NCBI RefSeq assembly: GCF_963678635.1
Contig: NC_087070.1
Location: 21,311,461 to 21,375,460, forward strand
Source of the DNA: Symsagittifera roscoffensis
Lineage: Eukaryota > Xenacoelomorpha > Acoela > Convolutidae
Reading direction: 5' to 3'
DNA: 64,000 bases
The translations under genes and the position numbers were made by a program. The notes under the pieces are model-generated. The model saw nothing but the letters and a program-made list of their open reading frames with translations, was not told the DNA's origin and searched no databases. How positions within the stretch are numbered: position 1 is the first letter of the stretch; each line of letters opens with the position of its first letter. Of the stretch, positions 42,986 to 52,693 are shown piece after piece.

Positions 42986-44599
42986 CGAAAATTTAATAAT
43001 ACAACAATTAAAGAAAACACAGACCTTCTAGAATACCAATTAAATGAATCTACAGTTCCCTGTCTCCCTCTAAGTATGATTCTTATAGCTTTTAATATTT
43101 CACATACACAAAACATTAAAGGACACTCTGGATCAGAGAAAACATATTCAAATTTCATACAAAACTTTTATTTTCCAAATGCACCAATTTGGATAAAAGT
43201 ACTATGCAATGATTGCATAGTATGTCAGCTAAATAAACCTTATCCAAATCAAAAACAAATAGCACAAAAACAAGATTTTAAAGGACAAAGTTTGTACTTT
43301 AACCACCGTATTTCATTTGATACAAAAGGACCAATTTCACCCTCATCCGAAGGAAACTCCTACATTATGGTAATTGTTGACGCGTTTACACATTATGTAG
43401 CACTTAACCCAGTACCACATTGTAACGCTTATTACGCTTACACAACACTCTATGAACACTGGATAGCCAAATTCGGACTACCAGAAATTTTAGTTACAGA
43501 CAACGGTACAGAATTCATAAATAATGAAATCATCACACTATGTCATTTATATAACATCAAACACAAACCACGTACATCTCACGCACCTTGGACAAACGGC
43601 TTAGTCGAAGGTATGAACCTTTCACTACAAGAATATCTTAGATGTATCATCAATGGAAATGATACAAGATACACCGAATGGTCAGCAGATGTAAAACTAT
43701 TTCCCTTAGCATATAATTCACAAATCACGACAACTCTAGGAATGTCACCATATGAAATGGTTTTTAATCAAAAGCCACGCAAACCAATTATGTTTACAGC
43801 AAACTCTCATAAAAATGCACAAAGTTATTGTCAACCGAATAAAGAATCAATTTGTTATAACTTACCTTTACATACACACGATGAAGATCATTTTCATCAC
43901 CCACAAATTCTTAAATTAGCCTCCGTTACATACACCGAATGGATTTTAAACAGAGATAAAAAACACAATGAAGTTTACCAAAAAGTAACAAAAAAGTTGT
44001 TACAAAGACAAAACATTAATGAACAAATAAATTCACGCTTTACACCAGCCTCCGATTTAAAAATTGGAACATTTGTTTTAATACCCAATTTTAACACTCA
44101 AAAAGGAATCTCTAAAAAATTACAACCCCTTCGAAAAGGACCATACCAAATAATTGCCAAACCCACTGATGTCACATATAAAATTACCGACTCAAACAAA
44201 AAAGAAATTGTTCAACACCGAAACAACCTATTACCTTATTACCCAAAAGAATATGCACTACGCGAACTAACTCAATTATATTCTTTCACAGGTTTAAAAG
44301 TTATTCAAAATACCCCACATACGGAGAATAAAACAAAGGAACAACATGACATTCATCTCGAAAACCAAAATAAAAAATCAACTATAACGAAAAACAGTAC
44401 AAAAAAGCTAGATCAAAATATACCTCAAAAAGAAAGAAAAAATAGAAAATTGACAGAAAAAATAATACCCCAAGAACAAATCGACAAATCAGAACATAGA
44501 GAGTCGTCACGACTTAGAAATCAACCACGTAAAAACTATAAAACATTCATTCCACAGTCTAAAATATTAAAGAAAGTCGAATTTCAAAAACAGCTTTAA
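42986..44599 (+). CDS. Integrase with GPY/F domain (507 aa from the ATG at 43076)
   Basis: The zinc-binding N-domain has H10, H17, C44 and C47 (numbered from 43076). The catalytic triad is D82 (SFDTKGP), D142 (VTDNGTEF) and E178 (NGLVEGMN), with 35 residues between D142 and E178. The C-terminus contains LRKGPYQIIAKPTDVTYKI, the GPY/F module of Ty3/gypsy integrases. A basic tail of about 100 residues follows. This part of pol is uninterrupted, and the frame is open upstream to about 42986, so it belongs to the Pol polyprotein. It catalyses insertion; the 4-bp target duplication here fits. Confidence 0.85.
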   Translation, partial: RKFNNTTIKENTDLLEYQLNESTVPCLPLSMILIAFNISHTQNIKGHSGSEKTYSNFIQNFYFPNAPIWIKVLCNDCIVCQLNKPYPNQKQIAQKQDFKGQSLYFNHRISFDTKGPISPSSEGNSYIMVIVDAFTHYVALNPVPHCNAYYAYTTLYEHWIAKFGLPEILVTDNGTEFINNEIITLCHLYNIKHKPRTSHAPWTNGLVEGMNLSLQEYLRCIINGNDTRYTEWSADVKLFPLAYNSQITTTLGMSPYEMVFNQKPRKPIMFTANSHKNAQSYCQPNKESICYNLPLHTHDEDHFHHPQILKLASVTYTEWILNRDKKHNEVYQKVTKKLLQRQNINEQINSRFTPASDLKIGTFVLIPNFNTQKGISKKLQPLRKGPYQIIAKPTDVTYKITDSNKKEIVQHRNNLLPYYPKEYALRELTQLYSFTGLKVIQNTPHTENKTKEQHDIHLENQNKKSTITKNSTKKLDQNIPQKERKNRKLTEKIIPQEQIDKSEHRESSRLRNQPRKNYKTFIPQSKILKKVEFQKQL

Positions 44600-45173
44600 T
44601 TTTATATTTCATAATCTTTGCACCTCTGAAATATTTTGAACTTTCATTTTTCAAAATAACATGCTGACAAACAAGCAACGATTCTAGTTCAAATTTAGCC
44701 AATAGGATTCATCCAATCCGTCACCTTCCAACTAGACGAACGATATTAAACTCCAGGCATATCTATAACTATAACTTTGCGACCTCCAGGTCAAAAATAA
44801 GCAAACCACTCCAACTTGACAACTAAAATAAATACCACCATAATATCATAACCCTCCCTTATCTAATAACCCAAAGATCAACAATATTTCCCCAACTCCG
44901 ATCTCAAATACCCCCCAAACAAATATGTTAAATTAGCCTAAAGTAAAAGAACGACCATTTTAATTAGCCTAAAGTATAAAAATCTCAAAAATACCCCAGA
45001 TCACTTGACAAATAAAAATAAAGACAAAGAAGACCTCCCGATCACCATAAAATTCGCCCCAACAATTTTTCACAAAACTCAACCCACTTGTCAAAAAACC
45101 AATAAATAATTCGACCACACTTGAAAATTGCCTCAAACAACAAAAAATATTCGATCGAGAAGCCATTTCGTAA
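44600..45173 (+). other. Untranslated gap between pol and the accessory region
   Basis: No long open frame is present on the plus strand. TAAATTAGCCTAAAGTA and TTTAATTAGCCTAAAGTATA form a short direct repeat (near 44930 and 44962). It may carry splice or promoter signals for downstream genes. Confidence 0.4.
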
Positions 45174-45404
45174 ATGCTCTTCTCTCGACCAGTCAACATA
45201 TTTCTTAACATTCTCATAAACGTTTTAACGATACTTAAACTTTTAATCATATTTCTTTTTGATACCTTTGAATCTTTTGTAATAATCTTAATCATTTTTT
45301 GCAATATTTTTTTAATTTTCTATTCCATATTTGAACTATACCTCCAGCTTTCAAAAGCTATTGACTATATCCACAGGTACGATTCACAAAACTTATCTAA
45401 ATAA
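45174..45404 (+). CDS. Small hydrophobic ORF 1 (76 aa)
   Basis: MLFSRPVNIFLNILINVLTI then two or three hydrophobic helices (LKLLIIFLF, VIILIIFCNIFLIFYSIFEL) and a short polar tail. It is predicted to be an integral membrane protein. Hydrophobic AT-rich frames can arise by chance, so this is tentative; position between pol and env makes a viroporin- or envelope-associated peptide conceivable (inference). Confidence 0.35.
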   Translation: MLFSRPVNIFLNILINVLTILKLLIIFLFDTFESFVIILIIFCNIFLIFYSIFELYLQLSKAIDYIHRYDSQNLSK

Positions 45405-45407
45405 TAC

Positions 45408-45589
45408 GAACCATTTTTAGTAGAACAGATATTTTTTTGTTATTTGTAATTTTTATAACATTTCTATCATCCTTCATCTTGACAATATGCAAATGTATAA
45501 AGAAAGCAATCATCACATTCGCCCTAGCAACAATCCTCCTAATTCTTTTTCTAGAAGAATACTATAATAAACATAAATTTTTCCACTAA
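45408..45589 (+). CDS. Small hydrophobic ORF 2 (~60 codons, no ATG)
   Basis: In another frame, IFLLFVIFITFLSSFILTIC, a CKCIKKA turn and a second helix (IITFALATILLILFL) end in EEYYNKHKFFH. It could be a frameshifted continuation of the hydrophobic ORF just upstream. It has no initiator ATG. Confidence 0.3.
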
Positions 45590-46691
45590 AAGAATAAATA
45601 AAAAACCATCAAAAATTGCTAACCAACAATCACTCAGTCAGTCTTCACCGACATCATCCCAAGATAACCCAACACCATCTTCAACTACCCAAAACCCCCA
45701 AACATCCACACGAATTTCTTTTCAAGATAACCCATATACCTTTGAAGAACGACACGCTCGCTTATCTGAACCACTAGAACCAGTTCAACGACAAGCACCT
45801 CTAAGCGAACCAACATATAACTTATACCCAACACTACCACAAGAATTAAGTAGAATACGAAATCCTAGTCAAAACCAAAATACAGTCGAAATAAATAGAG
45901 AAATTATACATCCTCGACGAAACAGAAATTTTCAAACTCCCCGAGTTCATTTTGATATACCTCAATCCCCATCACAAAGTACTCCAGAAAACCCCATTGG
46001 CATATTACCAGAAACCCCTACGCTTCTTTCACAACGTAGCACCTCAAGCCTACCCTCAGATTACTTAGGTTCAACACCAACATCTGAACAAATCCGTGAA
46101 AACCCCTTTAACCCCACAAACCAAACATCACGACTACCATATTGGACAACACATTCATTCACACAAGGTGAACCAAATTTAACCAATGATCCAATAGATA
46201 TTTCTACGGATACAACAACATCCTCATCACTACCAGAAACATTATCACTACAATCAACACCATCAATAAGCCAGATTTCACCACCGCCTTTTAACTTAAA
46301 TTTCCCAAATAACCTCGACGCTAGATATCGAGAACAATCATCAACAAATATTCCTTTAAGACTAGACTGGAATACATTCACAGCACCTCCACCATTATTT
46401 GGACAACACCCTGAAAGTAACCGACTCCACAACTGGGCACTAAATAGACTACAATATAGACAAGACATTCACGAAGACATTCGTGATCATAACATCCAAA
46501 TACTCCAACAAAATAGTCTACAATTAAAATTTGAAATCACGGTTAAATTAAACAACATTACTCAACATCCCTACCCATTAAACCCACCAAATATAACAGC
46601 TCAATCCCTACCACCACCGTTTATAACAACTGAAGTGATATACAAATACGACAGATATACCAAAAAGACAATTGGTTACATCACATTTTAA
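45555..46691 (+). CDS. P/S/T-rich ORF (~378 codons) opening at a splice acceptor
   Basis: This frame has no ATG near its start but opens exactly at the end of CTAATTCTTTTTCTAG (45539-45554), a strong 3' splice site, so it looks like a spliced exon. The protein is rich in Pro, Ser, Thr and Asn (QSSPTSSQDNPTPSSTTQNP, LLSQRSTSSLPSDYLG). A more ordered C-terminus follows (RLHNWALNRLQYRQDIHEDI, FEITVKLNNI). No domain is recognised. It ends in TAA, 26 nt before the env ATG. It might be a mucin-like or phosphoprotein-like accessory protein; function unknown. Confidence 0.5.
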   Translation, partial: KNTIININFSTKRINKKPSKIANQQSLSQSSPTSSQDNPTPSSTTQNPQTSTRISFQDNPYTFEERHARLSEPLEPVQRQAPLSEPTYNLYPTLPQELSRIRNPSQNQNTVEINREIIHPRRNRNFQTPRVHFDIPQSPSQSTPENPIGILPETPTLLSQRSTSSLPSDYLGSTPTSEQIRENPFNPTNQTSRLPYWTTHSFTQGEPNLTNDPIDISTDTTTSSSLPETLSLQSTPSISQISPPPFNLNFPNNLDARYREQSSTNIPLRLDWNTFTAPPPLFGQHPESNRLHNWALNRLQYRQDIHEDIRDHNIQILQQNSLQLKFEITVKLNNITQHPYPLNPPNITAQSLPPPFITTEVIYKYDRYTKKTIGYITF

Positions 46692-46717
46692 AACCCATAC
46701 TCAGGATTGTCATACAC

Positions 46718-49302
46718 ATGTATATTCTAAAAATTTTAATTTTTCTCCAACTCCTTTTTCTAATAACCTCAAATGAAAACATAAACCCTTCCCCCCGCAC
46801 AGGACCCCAAGATTTATTAGTAACACATTACGATTGTGAAGAAAACGAACAAAAAACACTACACAAATATGCAATAAATCAAGTATCACAATGCGAAACA
46901 GAACCACAAGCCATAGAATCAACAAATTTAATAGCGACACTTTATTCAAAAGCGCGAGCAACAACAGTTATAGGATATAAATTCACAGCAACATTTTCTG
47001 AAAAGAAAGTACATTGTTCACAAGTCTCAAATGGAAATAAAAACCGACTTGACCTCGAATCATTCTACCAGAGTAATATCGAACGACTTTTACATCTCAA
47101 TCCCGAAGATTGTAAAAACGAGTTACTAAGACTCAATATCACAAGAAATAAAAACACAGATAGAAAATTAGTATATTTCCAAGTTTTTGCAGATTCTGTA
47201 CATCAAGCAGAACTTGAAAGATATCAAGGACATATAAAATTAGATGAAAAATACCCATACAACGGCGCACACGGAAGATTAACTGATGATATACACGATA
47301 AAGATTGGATACCACACATTGGTATAAATGACCCATCAAACTGCAAAGCAGACACAAAAAATAAAGGATATCAAGAAATCATGTTTTTCGATTGGAAAAT
47401 ACAACTCGAAAAAATACAACTTACACGCGATTTATCTGACAACACCATGATCTATCAAGGAATTAGATTACCTTGTAAAAACGATCAAGGCTATTGTGAC
47501 CCTACAACACGAACACAAGCAACAATTGTTTGGTTCCCCGAAGACACATGTACAACATTTCAAGTAGCGAAAATACACGCTCGTATGATAAAATTTCACG
47601 AAAAATATTTTATACAATCAATTCCATATGAACAAGTCCATCCATCACGAAGACAAAGTTCTAATTTTAGAAACATAGACAATATAGAAAATAAATTGAC
47701 ACGTTTTCAAATATATCAAGAAACAGAACTTGTATGTAAATACAGAAATCCACTTCACAAAACACAATACTCCGAGATATTAGTTGAATACGAAAAAGGA
47801 TTCGACATGACCACTGGAAAAGTAAAAATCGACCCATACGCCACAAGTCACCCCATAAACGAAGGAACATCATATATACCAGTTGATTTTCAAAAAAGTA
47901 AAAGTCAACCTGGTGGACATCTAAAGCCCCATGACACTAGAAGCACACGTTTACAAGAACTATCACTATGATATTCACCTAGATATGAAATTAGACTACA
48001 CAATTAGCCGAATTTTTCAAGAAATGTCACTCTCTGAATTAGAAACACTTCACCAACAATGCGAATTAGAAAGGACACAAATCCTACAATCACTTGCACT
48101 AGCAGTATTAAAAATACCCTACGCAGGATATTTACTATCAGGAAATAGATCAAATTTTTTAGACTATGAAGGAAACATTTTATGTTTTATACCTGTACCA
48201 AAAAAGTATCACCACTATATGTTTTTGAAGATAAAAGATGCTATAAAAGATTCCCTATCTTTTATAAGAATAAAGTACATTTCGTTGACACGCTTTCAAG
48301 ACGAACCTATTTTTGGGATACCGCAGTCCCATGTGGATCAGAAAATAGCCACAATGTAGTTCAACTGAACCCTGATGAAGATAAATATTACCTTCTTACC
48401 CCATATCCCACATTAATGCAATCACTCAAAAAATTTTCACCTGAAAGCATCAGAGCTATTGCTCGAAACCCAAATATTGACCTACAATCAATTGGAATAT
48501 ATTCAAAATCCGATATCCAACATCACATTAGAACACAACAATTACAAGAATTATTAACACAAATGGACACTATACAAAGACAATCAATTGACCAAAACTT
48601 ACGCAAACTTGCCGAAACCGCAGGATTTGCAGATATTTATACACAAGACTATAGCGGATATTTTAAAGACATTAAAGACTATATATATCTAAACGGTGAA
48701 AAATATAGACCACAAGATATTTCACCTATAAAAATTTTTAGCTTTGTTACACTAAAAAATGAAATTCTCGATTTTCTAGGATGACCCTACTACATCTTAG
48801 AAAAATTGACTATTTTATACGCAATGTTTAACTTTATAGGATTTCTTTTTTCGCTTTTAAAAGGAATCTATAATACATGCGCTATACACACACAAGTAAA
48901 TAGACAAGCAAGTGTAGCACGCATACTATTTGCAGGATTTTTTGGAATTTTTTCATCATCAATAAACAAAATTCTTTTAGACGCACAAATAAAAAATACA
49001 ACACAAAAATAGCAACAAGACAGAACACATACGACGAAGAACATAACAATGTAGACATAACGCCTACAGCACCACAGTTACCACCCCTACCACATAACCA
49101 TCCACTATCACTAGTCCCACGAAATTTTCGAAATTTAGCAATAACACATAATCCAAATTTTAGACCATCCATATCTCAAAGTCCCATTCAACATATAATG
49201 ACACACCATCCACTAGATGAAAATACATATGAACAACTTATAGAACAACCCCATACCACCGCTTTTCAGTCTCAAAATAATAATTTTTTTAGCCCACGAT
49301 GA
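46718..49302 (+). pseudogene. env: Envelope glycoprotein gene, broken (chuvirus/BEL-Pao-type)
   Basis: The ATG at 46718 starts a signal peptide (MYILKILIFLQLLFLIT). An ectodomain follows with paired cysteines, including YDC, VSQCE, KKVHCSQ and CKNDQGYC. After a frameshift near 47925-47945 the frame carries AGYLLSGNRSNFLDYEG; after a second near 48180-48200 it carries KRFPIFYKNKVHFVDTLSRR and YYLLTPYP. These landmarks in this order are those of the glycoproteins shared by chuviruses and some BEL/Pao and gypsy elements (family recognition by pattern). An in-frame UGA (48782-48784) precedes the membrane anchor (FNFIGFLFSLL, ILFAGFFGIF). A proline-rich tail with PTAP (49063-49074) runs in another frame to a TGA at 49300-49302. 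It mediates membrane fusion in the intact family; non-functional as read. Confidence 0.7.
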
Positions 49303-51113
49303 GCCGACAACTTGGATCCCTACACCGCTCAAATTCCCACCCGACCAACCTCAACACTCCAATTACAATAATTCCACTTTTTGCTTTCCCGCCACCCGAT
49401 TTCCCAACCAATAATGTAACATCAGGCATGAATTCAGACACTAATTCACATATCTCAGTTTTATACTCCATCTCACAACTCAATAACCCAGATATTGCAA
49501 CCCCTGATGAATTTGCAGACTCTGAACCATCTCCCTCCAATAAATTTCAAACCAACTCCTCAGTTTTTTCAAAACCCCCTTTTCAACCAATCCCGCCAAA
49601 TAACCCACTCCCATCGATTTCTACACCCTCTTATGCTTCACAAGTCACCCCAACCTACTCTTCATTTCATTCAGACCGATCATCCAATTCTCCAGATACT
49701 CCCCAAATCTCCCAGGAACTAGATAATTTTATCACCCTACAACAACAACCCTTCCACCTTGAAAATTCCACTATAAACCAGATTTCATCCACAATAGAAT
49801 CATTAAACCCACCTACCCCTACACCCTCTTCAGCTTATACCGCATCATTAGCACCATCCTCCACATCCACCGAATCATCAAATAGCACTAATAGAGCTTA
49901 TCGCACTTTTAAAAGAAAATTCCCAAACCATCCATTTCCAACAAAACCAGGAACAGCCCGTGAATATATTAATCATCCAAATCACACTAACACGAAAGAT
50001 TTTTTAGCAATCACCTTACCTTCATTTCGACAATATACTTTGAACACCCCTAACGACACTAACGACACACGTAATTTTGTAGATGAACAAGTTTTAATGC
50101 CTACACTTCATTGGACATCATATTATCATTTTACTAACCCCCTTTGCCTACCTTTATCTAATACTCACATCGATATAGAAAGAAATAAAGATATGCTATA
50201 TCGACTCACCACACCACTAACACATAGACAATTTACTTATATAGGATATAAAAAGTCACTCAAAACATACACTGCACCCCGAGCTAACGAATACACACTA
50301 GAATATTACGATCACAACATCATCCGAACTAACCAAGACCAATTTTTAGATGATGACCGTTTCGCTAACCCACAAATCACAGAAAAATTTTTCATCAAAA
50401 CACCATATGTATTTACACTCAATATATTTGATCGCAAATTCGATCACATCATTTCTGAAGCACTAACCGACACACAATCTTACGAAAGTTTTAAAGAAAA
50501 ATTTCAATTATTTTCACTAACCTTTCATTTCCTTGCACCACATGAAAGAGATTTGCACTGCTCACACGATATTATGTTACGCACTAAACAAACCCACACA
50601 TATATATATTATCGCTTCATACAAAATCACTTTGATCTACACACTCCATCAAGACAACCACACCACCGTTTTCAATTTATTAACTCTAAGTACACTTCAC
50701 CATTTTTTCTTAACTTCACATATTGCATCAAAGATACTAATCTTCACGGTATTCTTCGCAATTATGATCCCATAACCCAAATGTATATTTTTTGTCCCAT
50801 CACAAAGACCTTCAACGCAGAAGAATCCAGACCCTTCCTTATCCCACATGAATTTATTCAACCTATAGAATTCCCAATATTAGAATTCATCCACAACACT
50901 AAATACAATCACAAATTATATAATCTCATCCAAAACACACCTTATGATTTTGCAGTTGGCACTGAAGAACTAAAAACCATTAAAGCACTTCAATTGCTTT
51001 GGCCACTGCTTCAAACTAAAAACATCATTCGCATACTAGCAAAATTACTAACAAATTCCAACATAATACACGACATCTTCCCCCGCGGTTTTTTCCCGAC
51101 GACTAACAGGTAA
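49299..51113 (+). CDS. Intact 604-aa accessory ORF downstream of env
   Basis: The ATG (49299) overlaps the TGA of the env tail frame as ATGA. Residues 1-200 are a disordered Ser/Thr/Pro/Asn segment; 200-604 look globular, with aromatic, His-rich blocks such as LMPTLHWTSYYHFTNPLCLP, FKEKFQLFSLTFHFLAPHER and GFFPTTNR at the end. No known domain, signal peptide or membrane helix is seen. It is the longest uninterrupted accessory frame. The UAA stop lies inside AACAG|GTAAGTA, a consensus splice donor (51110); splicing to the acceptor TTTTGATTTTTAG (51183-51195) would replace the last Arg with a 17-residue basic tail (to a TAG at 51245-51247). Function unknown. Confidence 0.7.
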   Translation: MSRQLGSLHRSNSHPTNLNTPITIIPLFAFPPPDFPTNNVTSGMNSDTNSHISVLYSISQLNNPDIATPDEFADSEPSPSNKFQTNSSVFSKPPFQPIPPNNPLPSISTPSYASQVTPTYSSFHSDRSSNSPDTPQISQELDNFITLQQQPFHLENSTINQISSTIESLNPPTPTPSSAYTASLAPSSTSTESSNSTNRAYRTFKRKFPNHPFPTKPGTAREYINHPNHTNTKDFLAITLPSFRQYTLNTPNDTNDTRNFVDEQVLMPTLHWTSYYHFTNPLCLPLSNTHIDIERNKDMLYRLTTPLTHRQFTYIGYKKSLKTYTAPRANEYTLEYYDHNIIRTNQDQFLDDDRFANPQITEKFFIKTPYVFTLNIFDRKFDHIISEALTDTQSYESFKEKFQLFSLTFHFLAPHERDLHCSHDIMLRTKQTHTYIYYRFIQNHFDLHTPSRQPHHRFQFINSKYTSPFFLNFTYCIKDTNLHGILRNYDPITQMYIFCPITKTFNAEESRPFLIPHEFIQPIEFPILEFIHNTKYNHKLYNLIQNTPYDFAVGTEELKTIKALQLLWPLLQTKNIIRILAKLLTNSNIIHDIFPRGFFPTTNR

Positions 51114-51195
51114 GTACAATTTATCATATTCTTAACTAATAAATTCAAATTAAAAAACTAACCATTCTTTATCCATGTCTCATTTTGATTTTTAG
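51110..51195 (+). other. Candidate 86-bp intron at the end of the 604-aa ORF
   Basis: Donor CAG|GTAAGTA, T-rich tract and acceptor TTTTTAG|T are all near consensus. Removing it keeps the frame open through a lysine-rich stretch (CKIHKRKIKK). It would also leave a spliced and an unspliced C-terminus as alternatives. Confidence 0.5.
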
Positions 51196-51247
51196 TCTTC
51201 ATCTCACGATCATCTGCAAAATACACAAAAGAAAAATAAAAAAATAG

Positions 51248-52693
51248 AAAAACTTCTTCAAATTGTTCAAAACTCTAATAATCTTTTGCACCAGCTAAAT
51301 TAAATAAAGTTCATACAAATGTAGTAAATTAATTTATAAATTATTTCCCTAAAAGCAGTAATTCTAATAATGATGAAAATTTGTAACTTAATTTTTCCCC
51401 AAAACTAGCAGTAAAATTGAAATTCTATGTAGTAAATTGATAAGACGAAAATGCAGTACTAACTTTTTCTATTCACTCGCACAAGAATTCTATCCATACT
51501 CGCACAGTTCGCCCACGAAGAATTGTTTAAATAATGAATTTCAGTTTCAAGCTTTCACACTCAACAACTCGAACACACGATAACAAGTTTCAAACTTTCC
51601 TTTAACCCGGTTGGAAAGGAATTATATACTAAACAAAACTAACCAACGCAGCTTACTAAACACCACAACACATAGAATAACAGCATGAATAAGAAAAGGA
51701 AACCAACGGTACCCAAACCGGATTAACCCAGTTTAAAACTGGATAATTTATTCTTTTGAAGACTATTATAAAGTCTAAGAAAGAAATAATAAAACACAAA
51801 AAAGTCGAAAGACAAACCCATACCAAAAACAATTTGATTTTTGAAAAAAGGACACAACCAACGAAACATAAGAAAAACCACAAAAAACCCAACATAAAAC
51901 GTTATCACATAACAGGACCTCTCACAGAAACCGCACGAAATCATACTCCCACTCCTGGCCTAACCCACCAGAGAGGACGTCCTGAGCATGCTCTATAGCC
52001 GGCCTAACCCACCGCGCTACATCCACGCTTTGTGACCACACTTCTATTTTTAATAAGAGGTACTCAAGGGTGAGTAACTCTTCAAAATAATCGAACTAAA
52101 ACAAAAAGCTTTTGTGAAAACAACTAACCAAAATCATAATTAAAACACCAAACTAATAAAAATTTTATAAAATGTAAATTATACCTTGCAGTATATAGAT
52201 CAGCATACAACACCAAAGACGAACATCCAAAGACAAAATGACCCCACTACACTCGAAAAAAGAATGGCCAACCACAATCAATATGCCGCCCACAATCACA
52301 ACTCAAAGGATTTAGAGTACGACTTGACTTCGCAGAAAAGGACTTCATTGAACTAGAACAATGACCACCTCGATGTTCAAGTATACGTACAGATCCGAGT
52401 AACCAGGCATCCCCTCCACGCACAATCTCCACGCCATTCCCAGACAAGGTCAACCCAAAAGAAGTTCTCTACATGGAACAGAAAAACCTGTCATAGCCAA
52501 CCATTCTGAAATCAGATTTGCGTTTGTTGCGAAAACCCAGTCGTTGTCATGAGAAGACACAGCGATTGAACCTGGAACTTCTCTAACAAGAGAACCCAGA
52601 AGAATTATGATGTTCGCCAAATACCAACGTCCATCATCCATCCTTTGAATTGCAGAAAGACTATTCTAAAAAACTCTGTAAAACCCGGATGGG
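51248..52693 (+). other. Long 3' non-coding region before the 3' LTR
   Basis: 1.45 kb without a plus-strand ORF. A GC-rich patch at 51950-52045 resembles a tRNA-like/SINE head on the minus strand (ATGTAGCGCGGTGGGTTAGG, with GGTGGGTTAGGCC repeated). A GC-balanced block at 52247-52641 has minus-strand frames of 63 and 68 codons. Upstream of the LTR no clear polypurine tract is present, only GGATGGG (52687-52693). Confidence 0.5.

Noticed and set aside
51723-51998. Short frames on both strands after the 604-aa ORF
   Set aside because: Phe/Lys-rich products of A/T-rich non-coding sequence; they overlap each other and have no conserved start context.
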